Of a stretch of 64,000 nucleotides of DNA, positions 1 to 10,621 are shown one piece after another; position 1 is the first letter of the stretch, and each line of letters starts with the position of its first letter. The notes under the pieces are model-generated. The model was not told the DNA's origin and searched no databases. It saw only the letters and a list, made by a program, of their open reading frames with translations. Source of the stretch: Humulus lupulus (Eukaryota; Streptophyta; Magnoliopsida; Rosales; Cannabaceae); NCBI RefSeq assembly GCF_963169125.1, contig NC_084794.1, forward strand, positions 114,862,358 through 114,926,357, written 5' to 3'. Made by a program: the position numbers and the translations under genes.

Positions 1-1717
1 ATATTGAAGCGATCAGAGATTGGCCAAGGCCAAAGAATGCTTCTGAGGTTAGAAGTTTCCTTGGATTGGCAGGTTATTATAGACATTTCGTGGAAGGGTT
101 CTCAAAGATAGCTAGTGCATTGACTGAACTGACAGGCAAGAGCCAGAAGTTTGTGTGGTCAGATAAATGTGAGAACAGCTTCCAGGAACTGAAGCAGAGA
201 TTGATTATAGCTTCGATTCTAAGTCTCCCGATAGATTAGGAGAAGTTTTTGATTTATTGTGATGCTTCTCATTAGGGTTTGGGCTGTGTTTTGATGCAAT
301 CAGAGAAGGTAATTGCTTATGCTTCTCGTCAGTTGAAGGAGTATGAAAAGAGATATCCTACTCATGATTTAGAGTTGGCGGCTGTGGTTTTTGCTTTGAA
401 GATATGGACACACTATCTCTATGGAGAGAAGTGTGAGATCTATACAGACCACAAGAGCCTGAAATACTTCTTCACCCAGAAAGATCTTAACATGAGGCAA
501 AGGCGTTGGATGAAGTTAGTAAAAGATTATGATTGTGAGATCATATATCATCCAGGAAAAGCCAACGTGGTAGCTGATGCTTTAAGTCGGAAGGGTCCGG
601 GATGGATTCATGGTATGAGGCTGATAGCCAGGGAATTAGCAGATGATATGACCAGAACTGGTATAGAGTTACTGGTGGGCCAGTTGGCTAATATTACGCT
701 TCAGTCTACGCTGTTGGAGAGAATTAAGGAGGGTCAGCTGAGTGATCCACAGCCGATCAAGATTAGCGAGGATGTTCTGGCTGGAGTATCCAGAGATTAT
801 ACAGTGTCTAAGTTAGGCTTGTTGAGATACAAAGGGAGGATATGTGTTCCGCTAGACACTACGTTGAGGCGAGAGATTCTGGATGAATCTCATACTAAAC
901 CTTACTCTTTGCATCCAGGCACCACGAAGATGTATCAGGATGTGAGATTGTTGTATTGGTGGCCAGGGATAAAGAGAGATGTAGTAGAGTATGTGGATAA
1001 GTGCTTAACATGTCAATAGGTCAAGGCTGAGCATCAGAGGCCAGCAGGGTTATTGCAGCCTCTGGATATCCCAGAGTGGAAGTGGGAAGACATCACAATG
1101 GATTTTGTGGTGGGCTTACCCAGGACTGTTGGTCAGCATGATTCTATTTGGGTGATAGTATATCGCTACACCAAGTCAGCTCACTTTCTACCAGTGAGGA
1201 CTACTTATACAGTTCCCCTTATGGATCACAGGACTCTGACTGTCACAATAGACAGAAGAGCTATGCAGATCCCAAGCACAGGAACGTGGAGTTCCAGGTG
1301 GGAGACTATGTCTTCCTTAGATTCTCGCCATGGAAAGGGGTGAGAAGGTTTGGGAAGAAGGGCAAGCTGAGCCCTAGATTTGTAGGTCCATTTGAGATAC
1401 TGGAGAGGGTTGGTCAAGTGGCTTACAGATTGGCCTTGCCTCCGGCATTGTCAGCCGTACATAATGTGTTTCATGTTTCAGCTCTTCAAAGGTATGTATC
1501 TGATGTGAATCATATTTTGAGTTATGAAGATCTGGAGCTTGAGCCAGATCTCTCCTTTGAGGAGCAGCCAGTTCAGATACTTGACAGAAAAGATAAGGTC
1601 CTAAGGAATATGACAATACCTTTGGTTAAGGTATTGTGGAGGAACAGCAAGGTCGAGGAAGCAACCTGGGAGCTGGAGTCAGATATGCAAAGTCAGTATC
1701 CCGAGTTGTTCAGGTAA
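1..1717 (+). pseudogene. pol: Tekay-1 pol remnant: end of reverse transcriptase, RNase H, broken integrase, chromodomain
   Basis: The left edge starts inside the RT connection region (motif [12 protein letters not shown]). RNase H follows (YCDAS, then [10 protein letters not shown] and ADALSRK), then the integrase zinc finger (H-H, then CLTCQ at about 1005-1016) and the first catalytic Asp in DFVVGLP. The rest of the integrase core, with the second Asp and the Glu, is deleted near 1215-1240. The reading frame shifts there and resumes in the C-terminal domain (VGDYVFLRFSP, GPFEIL). The last 60 residues (PLVKVLWRN, EEATWELESDM) are a chromodomain of the Del/Tekay type. In-frame TAG stops are at 237, 273 and 1017. 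It cannot make active integrase. The clade call rests on the chromodomain and the LTR that follows. Confidence 0.93.
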
Positions 1718-1738
1718 ATTTCGAGGACGAAATTTCTG

Positions 1739-1753
1739 TAAGGAGGGAATAGT
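1739..1753 (+). promoter_or_regulatory. Polypurine tract of Tekay-1
   Basis: A purine-rich run (AAGGAGGGAATAG) lies directly before the TG of the 3' LTR. In this family it primes plus-strand DNA synthesis. Tekay-3 has the counterpart AAGGAGGGCATAG before its LTR at 22361. Confidence 0.8.
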
Positions 1754-4136
1754 TGTAATGCCCCGAATTCTCCGATGAGGTTTAATGGTTGGATTAGTAG
1801 GTCAGGAGGACCATACTTGCTTAATTATGCAATTAACTGATATTATGCATGTATACGTGAATCATATTATAATATAATGTTAAATGTATGCATGTGGGTC
1901 TACGTTTTTAATTACAGTGGTGTGATGGTAATTTGGTCGTTGAGGGTATAATTGTATATTTGTATGCATGTCGGTGAAATATGTTGAGACCACATTATAA
2001 TGTGGGTTTGTTCGAGCTATTCGGCATGAGACGATCTTGGATTATTTATTAGCGGTTTAGTCACAACAGGTTTAAGTTCGGGGCTCGGGTTAAGTCTCGG
2101 GGTGATTTTAAGGATTTGAGTGTTACTGGGTATTAAAGGGTAACGGGGTGTGAATTATTGGTGTTCGAGATTATTGAGAATAGCGGGAATTGGAGAGCGT
2201 TAATTATGATTAATGAGATAGGAGGAAAATACCAATTTTTCCCTTGGGAGCCTTTAGAAACTTTAAATTGACCTAGGGGTAAAATGGTCATTTCACCCCT
2301 AGGATAGAGATAACCATTGTTGGCTGAAAGAAGACTGCAAAACAGAGCAAGTTTCTGAGTTTCTTTTGTACCTCCTTCTCTTCATCTTTCTTTGTGATTT
2401 TTGAACCAATCTTGAGGATTCAAGCTTGGGAAGCAAGCCTTGGGAGCTTGGGAGAGTGTTCCTCCATTGAAGAGCATCATAAGCTGAGCTTTGGGTAAGT
2501 TTCTAACCATAGAATTCTCTGGTTTGCCCTGTTTAAGTTATGTTTTGCAGCTGAGATTTCTAGGGTGAATACTTGGTTTTGTTGGGAGTTTTGGCTAGGG
2601 TTCCTATGCTTGTGATGTTTGGGGTGTGTTAGGATGGTTTTTGGGTCCATTTGGCATCAAGAATGGGATTTGGAAGCTTGGGAATCAGATTGGAATTGAA
2701 GGAGATGAAGAAGGTCGGTTCAGGGGAGTTTTGGTCTGGAGGTAGTGCTATAGCGCCCACCCTAGGGCGCTACAACGCTACTCAGGAGGAAAATGGGCAT
2801 GTTGGGGGTTCTGATACTAGCTCTTGGGTGCTAGGGTTCAGCGCTGTAGCGCTACCCTGTTCCTTCAAAGTTCCGTTTTGAGTGTTTTTAAGGGTTTTTG
2901 ACTTGGGGTTTCAATCCTTAAGGCCCAAGATCGAATCTACTCACCGTGTGGGCATGTTTCGAGGTCCCGAGAGTGGTGCTTAGGTTAAGACCCTATTATT
3001 GTGGATTCTCATTAATGGAGGTTATAATTGGTTGTGATTAGGTAACCGCTAAGGAACTAAAAGATCGATCGTTCTCAGGGGTCGTCCTTATTATATTTCT
3101 CGCTCGAACCTGAGGTAAGAAAACTGCACCCTGTGTATATATGACATGCGTGATTGTTATTGAGGCATGTTAGTTGATATATGTGGACATGAATTGCATA
3201 TTAAATGTTGGTGTAAGTTGATTACTTGTATATGGCACTGACTAGTCAGGGACACTGACCTAGGTGTCAGAAACGGCATAATCGTCCTGAACGCAGGGCC
3301 GAATGAAGATTAGATCTAATCGATATCAGTGTTGAATGGCTCTAAGACATTAACACTCGACCGACCCTAAGGTCGATGAACTTATAAGTGCTTGGCTAGT
3401 CTAAGACTAGTTACTGAGAGCCAGGGCATAAGGCCTAGGTGACTGCTTGTCACATGGCTAGGGAACGATGTTCCAGGGTTATGACTCTACTGTCATGAGG
3501 AAGGTTATGTTGGTGACCAGTCACCATGCACCTATCCTGGTTAAGCTAATGAAAGGTTCATTTACCTATTAAGCCCCAGTGACCCTATCGTCACAAGGCT
3601 AAAGGGAGCTGTCCCCATCTTGGTGACTTTTACGATTGTCACCTATCTGTTTTGGACTGAGTGTCCTGAATGATTATTATGATCATTGTTGATATTATAT
3701 CATGCTATATTGTGTTTTCTTGCTGGGCCTTGGCTCATGGGTGCTATGTGGTGCAGGTAAAGGGAAAGAAAAGCTCACCCAGCCTTGAGTGGAGAGCTTA
3801 GGTGGTGATGTGTACATATGCTGCCGCTTGACCACCACGACCAAGGAGTTCTCAGAGGGACTAGGGGGTTTACCCTATTTTTGCCGCTTAGGCCGGCGGG
3901 GTTATGTATTTTGAAACAGTAGTGGCCATTTTGTATAATGAACAACTTGTAAATGTTTTGAATAGCTCATGAGCAGTTTATATACTTAATAAAACATATC
4001 CTTTCCTCTTTATTGTTTTTCACCTTGACCTGTTAATAACACTTAGATCACGTTTTTAACCAAAGGACTCGGGTAGCGGGTCAAATTTCCGGTTCACTGA
4101 TCACCATAACTGTTCTGGGGTAACCAGGACATTACA
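1754..4136 (+). repeat. 3' LTR of Tekay-1 (2383 bp)
   Basis: It begins TGTAATG and ends CATTACA, a perfect 7-bp terminal inverted repeat, and follows pol and the polypurine tract. The 5-bp target duplication cannot be tested because the other end of Tekay-1 is outside the window; the base after the LTR falls inside Tat-1 integrase. It holds a cluster of AGCGCT-type dyads at about 2745-2855 and at least ten short hairpins between 3255 and 3643. A TATATAT at about 3136 and AATAAAA near 3988 are possible transcription and polyadenylation signals. The 76-codon ORF at 2651-2881 matches nothing I know and is probably chance. Confidence 0.9.
3255..3643 (+). repeat. Array of short inverted repeats inside the Tekay-1 LTR
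   Basis: Successive short hairpins, each with its own stem: CTGAC/GTCAG (3255-3270), GTGTTgAATG/CATTAACAC (3329-3356), CGACC/GGTCG (3362-3375), CTAGTCT/AGACTAG (3396-3410), GTGAC/GTCAC (3439-3453), GGAAC/GTTCC (3462-3474), ATGAC/GTCAT (3481-3496), GGTGAC/GTCACC (3512-3525), GTGAC/GTCAC (3579-3594) and GGTGAC/GTCACC (3622-3643). Loops are 1-10 nt and often contain CTCTA or CCTA. Function is unknown. Confidence 0.75.
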
Positions 4137-4990
4137 CGGCCTCACTTCTGAAAGTCAGGGAGAAAGAGGTGTGCCCCGTAGAAGTTCGGTGGGAGGTCCA
4201 GTACGCCCATAGTACCTGCGGGAGCTGCTCAAGCCAGACTCCCTTGGCCTCGTCTAACCTTTTCTTAAGGCTTTCTTTGAGGGTCTTATTCACAGCCTCA
4301 ACCGAAGAGAAACTTTTAATTATGTCGTGCCTTTCATTGAACTCGGTGAAGAGATCACTATCGAACTGAGTTCCATTATCCGATAAAATCTTCTTGGGCA
4401 GTCTGAATCGACACACAACACTCTTAACTACAAATTCGAGGACCCTTTTTGAGGTGATTGTTTCCAGGGGCTCGGCTTCTGCCCACTTCGTGAAATAATC
4501 AACAGCTACCACTGCATAGCGAACTCCTCCTTTTCACGTGGGCAAAGCTCTTATTAAATCAATTCCCCATATCGCGAATGGCCATGGGGATGAGATCATT
4601 TTCAGCTCGGCTGGTGGAGCTCGGGCGACTGTGGCGAACCACTGGCATTTGTCGCACTTTCGGACATAAGAGATGGAATCCTTTGATAAAGTGGACCAAT
4701 AATATCCCTGCCTTAATATTTTTAAGGCCAAGTTTCCCCCCCCCCCCCCCCCCAGCATGATCCCTACAGAAGCCTTCATGCACCTCCTGCAAAATAGATT
4801 TGGCCTCCTCTGGTAAAACACATCATAGAAGAGGCAAGGAATGGTGACGTCGGTACAACGCTCCATCCACGATTGTATACCTTGGACCTTGATAGAGTAT
4901 CCTCCTCGCATCTTTTCGTTCATCAGGAAACTTCCCTATTGTAAGGTACTCTATTATGGGGGTCATCCAAGCGGCCTAGTTTCGATAATC
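4137..4990 (-). pseudogene. pol: Tat-1 integrase fragment
   Basis: Visible parts are the linker before the zinc finger (RRILYQGPRYTIVDG, about 4870-4915), the finger (HEGFCRDHA, then CDKCQ), the first catalytic Asp (WGIDLI) and the core (AVDYFTKWAEAEPL, SDNGTQFD with the second Asp). About nine residues before the Glu are missing, so SFSS runs directly into VEAVNK. A TGA lies in frame at 4531-4533. A run of 18 C at 4736-4753 (G on the coding strand) sits in the zinc finger and splits it between two frames. The C-terminal domain is lost to the Tekay-1 LTR. Confidence 0.9.
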
Positions 4991-5009
4991 TCGACCTCCA
5001 TCATGCTTT

Positions 5010-5450
5010 CTGCCACACTTGGGCTCTCCAAGAATTCCACCGGTACTATGCTCAGAGTCTCAGCTTCTTTGGAGGTAGTGAGTCTCGCCAAAGCTTTAGC
5101 ATTGTCGTTCTGCTCGCGAGGGATCTGCTTGACAAGGCCATATTCAAATTATGATAACTCTTTCTTCACTTTGGCTAGGTAAGCCGCCATCTTGGCCCCC
5201 CGCGCTTTGTATTCCCCCGACACTTGGTTTACCATGAGCTAGGATTTGCTATAGCACTAGAAGGCCCTAGCCTTCAATTCCTTTTCCACTCTAAGCCCGA
5301 CCAATAAAGCTTCGTATTCGGCTTCGTTGTTGGATGCCTCGAACCCAAACCATAGCGCAGAGTGGAATCGATGCCCTTCTGGAGAGATCAACATGATCCC
5401 CGTTCTGGACCCATTCTCGTTAGATGACCCATCCATGAAGATTCTCCAAA
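5010..5450 (-). pseudogene. pol: Tat-1 second (archaeal-type) RNase H domain
   Basis: On the minus strand this reads FMDGSSNENG, then PEGHRFHSALWFGFEASNNEAEYEAL (shown in full only at positions 5300-5375), then LAKVKKEL and REQNDNAKALARL. The DG(A/S)S motif and EASNNEAEYEAL block mark the additional RNase H that Tat elements carry after their own RNase H. At least three in-frame stops interrupt it. It lies between RT/RNase H and integrase, the expected place. Confidence 0.82.
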
Positions 5451-5469
5451 ACGCCTGTATTGGTTCTCT

Positions 5470-7099
5470 CTACAGCTCCTCCTGAAACCCGGTGCACTCT
5501 GCCATGAAATTAGCGAGGACTTGACTTTTGATCGTAGTTTGTGGTATGTACCGTATTTCGAATTGGTTGAGTTCGATTGCCCATTTTAAGAGACGTCCCG
5601 ATGCTTCAGGTTTTTGCAATACCTGCCTTAAAGGTTGGTCGGTCATGACATGGATTGAATGGGATTGGAAGTATAGTCTAAGCTTTTTGGAGGCTTGAAT
5701 AAGGCAGAACGCCATTTTTTTCCATTGAGGGATACCGCGATTCAGCTTCAAGAAGTATTTTGCTTATATAATATACCAGTTTTTGAACCCGGTCCTATTC
5801 CCAAACCAGCACGGCACTAGCTGCATTTTCCATAACAGCCAAACAAAGGAAAAGAGGCTCCCCCGCCGCTAGTGTAGACAATACTGGTGGCTCAGCCAAA
5901 TGTGTTTTTAGATCGAGAAATGCCTGTTCGCACTCCTTAGTCCATGCAAACTTCTTATTTCCTCGAAGCAGATTATAGAATGGAAAACAATTGTCAGTGG
6001 ACTTAGAAATGAACCGATTAAGGGCTGCCACTCTTCCAGTCAGACTCTGAACATCTTTACGCGACCTGGGCGAAGGCATTTCTAATAACGATCTGATTTT
6101 TTCTGGATTCGCCTCTATCCCCCTTGTGTTGACTATGAATCCCAGAAACTTTCCTGATGCCACTCCAAAAGTACACTTATGGGGATTCAACCTCATGTTA
6201 TATCTTCTTAAGATCTCAAAACATTCCTTCAGATCGGGAACATGATTATCGACAGTCTCAGATTTGACCAACATATCATCAACATACACTTCCATGTTTT
6301 TCCCAATTTGATCAGCGAACATTCTGTTGACCAATCACTGGTAGGTTGCCCCTGCATTCTTCAACTCGAAGTGCATAACTTTATAACAGTAAACATTTTT
6401 TGGAGTCATAAAGCTAGTATGCTCCTGGTCCACGGGGTTCATCGCGATCTGGTTATACCCCGAATACGCATCCATGAAGGGCATGAGCTCGTGCCTTGCG
6501 GTGGCATCCTCCAACTGATCAGTTCTTGGCAATGGGAAGCAATCCTTGGGACAAGCTTTATTTAGGTCAGAGAAATCGATGAAGGTCCGCCACTTTCCAT
6601 TTGGCTTTGGGAACAGGACAGGATTTGCAACCCAGATCAGATATTTAGCCTCGCGAATAAACCTGCATTTTAATAGCTGAGCTACTTCTTCTTCCAGGGC
6701 CTTAGCTCGGGTTGTACCGAGACGCCTCTGTTTTTGGGATTTCACAGGCACGCTTTTATCCAAGTTCAGGGTATGCATGATCACACTCGGGCTTATCCCT
6801 ACCATGTCTTCATGAGACCAGGCGAAAACATCTAGATTCCCTTGTAAAAAAATTATCAGCTCCGCCTTCCTCTCATCACCAAGATTTTTCCCAAGCTTAA
6901 CAACTCTCAAAGCATCTCTGGGATCGATGTTTACTTCTTTGAGCTCTTCAATAGCTCGGAGCTTAGATCTATCTTCGCCTACCCACAGATCGATATCATC
7001 ACTCGGGGTAGTATCCCTGCCACTGGCTTGCTGAGGTTCTTCCATTCTAGGAGCAGTCCTTGCTTCTTGGGATTCCTCGCCTTCATCCTGTACGACCAT
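5470..7099 (-). pseudogene. pol: Tat-1 reverse transcriptase and RNase H
   Basis: RT motifs in order: FPKPNGKWRTFIDF, NKACPKDCFPLPR, MDAYSGYNQI, a degenerate MHFELKNAGATYQ (usually MPFGLKNAGATYQ), and the catalytic YVDD in EVYVDDMLVKSE at about 6260-6300. Downstream are KFLGF and the RNase H part (LRLYFQSHSIHVMTDQPLRQVL, about 5600-5690). A stop lies at 6332-6334, just after ATYQ. RNase H is in another frame, so there is a frameshift at 5752-5794. The upstream part (NLDVFAWSHEDMVGI) is the usual Tat lead-in. Confidence 0.92.
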
Positions 7100-7171
7100 C
7101 GTTTGTTGCCCGAGCTATGTTTTTCCCTTCATGGAAATGCATTAGCATTCCTTGGCAGCAACCTGATCGCC

Positions 7172-7615
7172 TCAGATAGTACATATTCCCGCAGATGAGG
7201 GGAACTTTATCAGAAGGTGGCGGACAGATGTTATGGCTTCGAACGCCATTAACGTAGGTCGACCCAAGATTTCATTATACGCGGTCGGGAAATCGACGTC
7301 CACAAACTCGAGAAGCTTGGAAATAGTTCGTGGTCCTTCACCCAAGGTTATCACTAACTCGATTGTTTCGATAGCTGCCGATCCCTCGTTGGAAAACCCA
7401 TACAGCATCAGGGAGGTTGCTTTCAGCTCGATTACGGACAATCCCATTTTTTCTAATGTGGACCTGAATAGTAGGTTCACAGAACTTCCATTATCCAATA
7501 GTGTCCTCCTAACCCTCCGGTTGGCGAGCTGGACGGTTATGACTAGAGGATCGTTATGCGGGAATTGGACATGGTTAGCATCTTCTTTAGTAAAACTAAT
7601 TGGTTGTTTCTCCAA
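7172..7615 (-). pseudogene. pol: Tat-1 aspartic protease
   Basis: A 147-residue open stretch with the retroviral-type protease site LLDNGSSVNLLF (D-N-G in place of the usual D-S/T-G, normal for Tat elements) and the later ILGRPTLMAFEA block. In Tat elements it cleaves the Gag-Pol precursor. It lies between gag (right) and RT (left). The active-site region is intact, but it is separated from both neighbours by frame breaks. Confidence 0.88.
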
Positions 7616-7834
7616 TCGTTGCTACTTGGATAAACGATGCTCCGGAACAAACTCAACTCCATTGTGAGATCTCAGCTCATTGATATACCTCTTCTGGGCA
7701 CCTTTGCTCGCGCCTGCCAGATGAGGGCCTCCAGAGATGGTTGTTATTTCTCCCCCTGTTATCGGAGGAGGGGTATCCTGATTCACCTGAGCTATGGTTT
7801 GATTCGCTGGGGCCTCCGCAGCTGATGGAATATT

Positions 7835-9320
7835 TTATCCAGTGAATTGGCCGAGAGTTACTCGATTCCGAGCATACTGAGCCAAAGTTTCGAACCTGAT
7901 GAGTGTCTCGATCTCATCCTTCAAGTGTCTGCAATCATCAATGATGTGACCGATGTCATTGTGGAATCGACAAAATTGTGAGGGATCTCTCTTCACCCTT
8001 TGATTCTTCAAAGGCTCTGGCTTTTTCCACGGAAGGCAGGCAGAATTCGCCAAGTAGATACGCTCTCTAGTATCTGTTTGGTCGGCATAAGTCGTATAGA
8101 TCGGCTTAAATTTCTCCACGGGCTTATTTTTCTTTAAACCGTTCTGGTCGCCCTCACCATTTCCCTTCCTCTTGTTACTTCCCCCTTGGTTATTTTGGGT
8201 AATGGTTTAAGTTGTAGTTGCAACGTCCATTACCGCTCCAACGGGCTGGGTAGGGACTTGGCTGGTTCCTGCGATTGAAGCTCGTGCTTCTTCCAAGTTG
8301 ATCCACCTTTGAGCCTTGTTCAGGAACTCATCCACGGTGTTCATCCCCTTTCTTTGGAGTTCTTTCCATAGGTTGCCCCCAACAACAATTCCTGTTCTCA
8401 TCGCCATGAGCCTAGAACTTTCATCTGCGTCTCTAGCTCGTGCAACGACATTGGCCAACCTACTCAGATATACTTTTAGAGGCTCTCCGGGCTGCTAATT
8501 TACATTTGCGAGGGAGTCCGTCTTAATTCGAGCCGCCTGAGAAGCCCGGAATGCCCTCTTGAAATCAGCGGAGAAACTTTTCCACGAGCTGATAGAATTT
8601 TTCTTATATTGCTTGAACCATTGTCGAGTCGCCCCAAACAGAGTCGAGGGGAATACCAGGCACCTCAACTCGGGTCCAATCTTGTGGGCCATCAACACGG
8701 TGTTGAACATTCCCAAGTGGCCAGATGGATCTCAATTTCCATCGAATTCGATAGATGGGGCATTCTGAAACTCGGCAGGTATGTTGTTGCTGCGATGTTT
8801 AGGGCAAAAAGTTCGAGCTCATCTTCTGAGTCATATTCGTCTTTTTCCTTCTCCGATAGGAGTCTTTTCATCAGCTCCTCCATCTGGGCTAACCTTTTGA
8901 GGGTTTGGTCCTTGGTTCCCTGGTTGTTATGGGGTTGTTCAACAGCTCCCATTCGGCTGTACGCGTTCGGCAGGTTATTGTCCCTCCAAGTTTAAACTTG
9001 GTTTGGTGGGACATTCCCGTTATCACGTACTTCAGAAGGACCTCTCTCATGGTGAGTTCCACTGACTCCATCGCGAGCTGGATTTCTCCTTTGTGAATTT
9101 AGGCGATCTCGTAGATCGGTCTGCAGATCGACCCGAGGGCTCTGAACTGAACTCAGTTGGTTTCTCAAATCTGCGCCGGACCTACCACTTCGACGGCCCT
9201 CAGTCCAATAACTTCCATTAGAGAAACTTAGAGCTCGCAGTTGAGGATGTGGATCTGAGATATTCCCGTGTGCCCGTGGGGCATAAGCAGGGGCAGCAGG
9301 AAGAGGATTTCTATTATTTC
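7835..9320 (-). pseudogene. gag: Tat-1 gag, broken into several frames
   Basis: Pieces in order from the right: a low-complexity Arg/Ser-rich N-terminal part (up to about 9320), an acidic stretch (EKDEYDSEDELELFA, about 8800-8845), the capsid-like core (TRQWFKQYKK, FKRAFRASQAARIK), then a zinc knuckle CRFHNDIGHIIDDC (C-x2-H-x4-H-x4-C) at about 7920-7970. It aligns with Tat-2 gag piece by piece. Frame changes and stops separate the parts. The first about 180 codons present in Tat-2 (MVTTRS start) are missing, cut where the plus-oriented LTR begins. Confidence 0.85.
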
Positions 9321-9323
9321 CTT

Positions 9324-10012
9324 TGTAAAGACAATGCAATTCCCCAGGTAAATGGCACGAGCTGATGAATACAAAGCAATAGACGCGAGCTGGAAACACT
9401 TATGAAGCATAGTATCTGAGACACGAGCTGCGCTACACTCAACTCGGGGTATTCTAAAGATCTGCCATTTTCCTGGATCTTTATAAACCTGGATACGTTA
9501 TATGGACGTGTGTGGACAGGCATTACATGTCCACAAATCCCTGAAATCCCAGACACATAATATAATCATTCATGATCAGACATCAGATGTCCAGTTATCC
9601 CTGATGACCTATGATCAGTTTTACCCAATGATTAGACCATACCTTAATATAAATTGTAATATTCATCATTAGTGTGAGATAGGTCACAATAGGGATTTGG
9701 ATTCATGTGATGACCCTAATTGCTATCCAGGGAATTTCTCTATAAATATTAAGACATTGGATAGGGAGAGGGGAGTGGTTTTTCTCTGTAATGCAAAAAC
9801 TCTGTCAAAATTTAGAGATAGATAAACAATAATAATTCAGACTCGTGGACTAGGGGATTTTAACCTCCGAACCACGTAAAAAGGGGACGAGTGTTCTTGA
9901 TATTTTGGTTCTAGTGTTTTTAAATACCATTTTCTTATTACGGTTTACCATTAATCACTAATCCATCCTAGCTACTTTCATAATTCACTATTGGCGAAAA
10001 ACAGCGTCAACA
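9324..10012 (+). repeat. Tat-type LTR in plus orientation (left edge approximate)
   Basis: It ends GGCGAAAAACAGCGTCAACA, very like the end of the Tat-2 LTR (GGCGAAGAACCGCGTCAACA on the minus strand). It has an LTR-like internal order: TATAAATA at 9741-9748, then a leader with the plant-LTR phrase about a 'gtggactagggga' region near 9845. The left border is uncertain: a TG at 9324 lies just beyond the last gag homology. Gag to its left reads minus and Tekay-2 gag to its right reads plus, so it is the normal LTR of neither neighbour. No 5-bp duplication was found. Confidence 0.7.
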
Positions 10013-10138
10013 ATTAGCATGACTGTTGTATGTGAATGCTATTCGTTAGGTCTTGGATCATGGGGTGGTGTTGGGCACCATTATTGTTGCCTGATGTGCC
10101 GAGTTATTGATTACAGATAGACTTGGAAGTATGCTTCC

Positions 10139-10621
10139 GAGGCAATCAAATGAACTAGTCGGCGATGGAATTTAGGTCACAGATAATGACCAAGGTCAAA
10201 ACCCTCCGCCAATTCCTGAGAACTGGCAATAGGTACTTGCTGACATGCAAGCTAGATTACAGAGGCAGGAAGAAGAGATCCACCTCTTGAGTCAGCAGTA
10301 GGTTTTAGCAGGGAACGTTGCACTAGTTGTGCCATCTCTTGTGGCACCAGTCTTGCAGCATCAGCCAGGGGCTGAGAACAGGTGGGAGCCTCTTTATGAG
10401 TGCTTTAGGACGCAGCACCCTCCTACCTTTGAGGGAGGGCCAGATCCACTACGAGCTAAGCAGTGGGTGGGTATGACCACCTCTATCCTGGACTTTATAA
10501 GGGTGGCAGGTAATGACAAAGTGGCCTGTGCCACATTTGTGTTTCGGGAGGAAGCCCGAATCTGGTGGGAAGTGATATCCTATACCAGAGAATTTTTTAA
10601 TGAGAAATACTATAATGATGT
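10139..10621 (+). pseudogene. gag: Tekay-2 gag, N-terminal half
   Basis: The capsid-like region reads HPPTFEGGPDPL, then AKQWVGMTTSI, KVACATFVFREEARIWWEV and FFNEKYYNDVV. These are the classic blocks of Tekay/Del gag (retrotrans_gag domain). Two stops lie in the upstream part (near 10230 and 10300), and residues are missing between SYTR and EFFNEK. The frame runs directly into the solo LTR at 10622 and continues after it at 12643. Confidence 0.87.

Larger units (their letters stand above)
4137..9323 (-). mobile_element. Tat-1: Tat-type Ty3/gypsy element, truncated in integrase
   Basis: Read on the minus strand from right to left, the order is gag, protease, RT, RNase H, an extra archaeal-type RNase H, integrase. 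This is the Tat-lineage order. The Tekay-1 LTR cuts the integrase at 4137, so the rest of Tat-1 is missing or lies left of the window. The gag end meets a Tat-type LTR of opposite orientation at about 9324, so no matching 5' LTR is seen. Several stops and frameshifts show the copy is dead. Confidence 0.88.

Noticed and set aside
2651..2881. 76-codon ORF in the Tekay-1 LTR
   Set aside because: It lies over the dyad cluster, has no counterpart in other LTRs and no recognisable homology.
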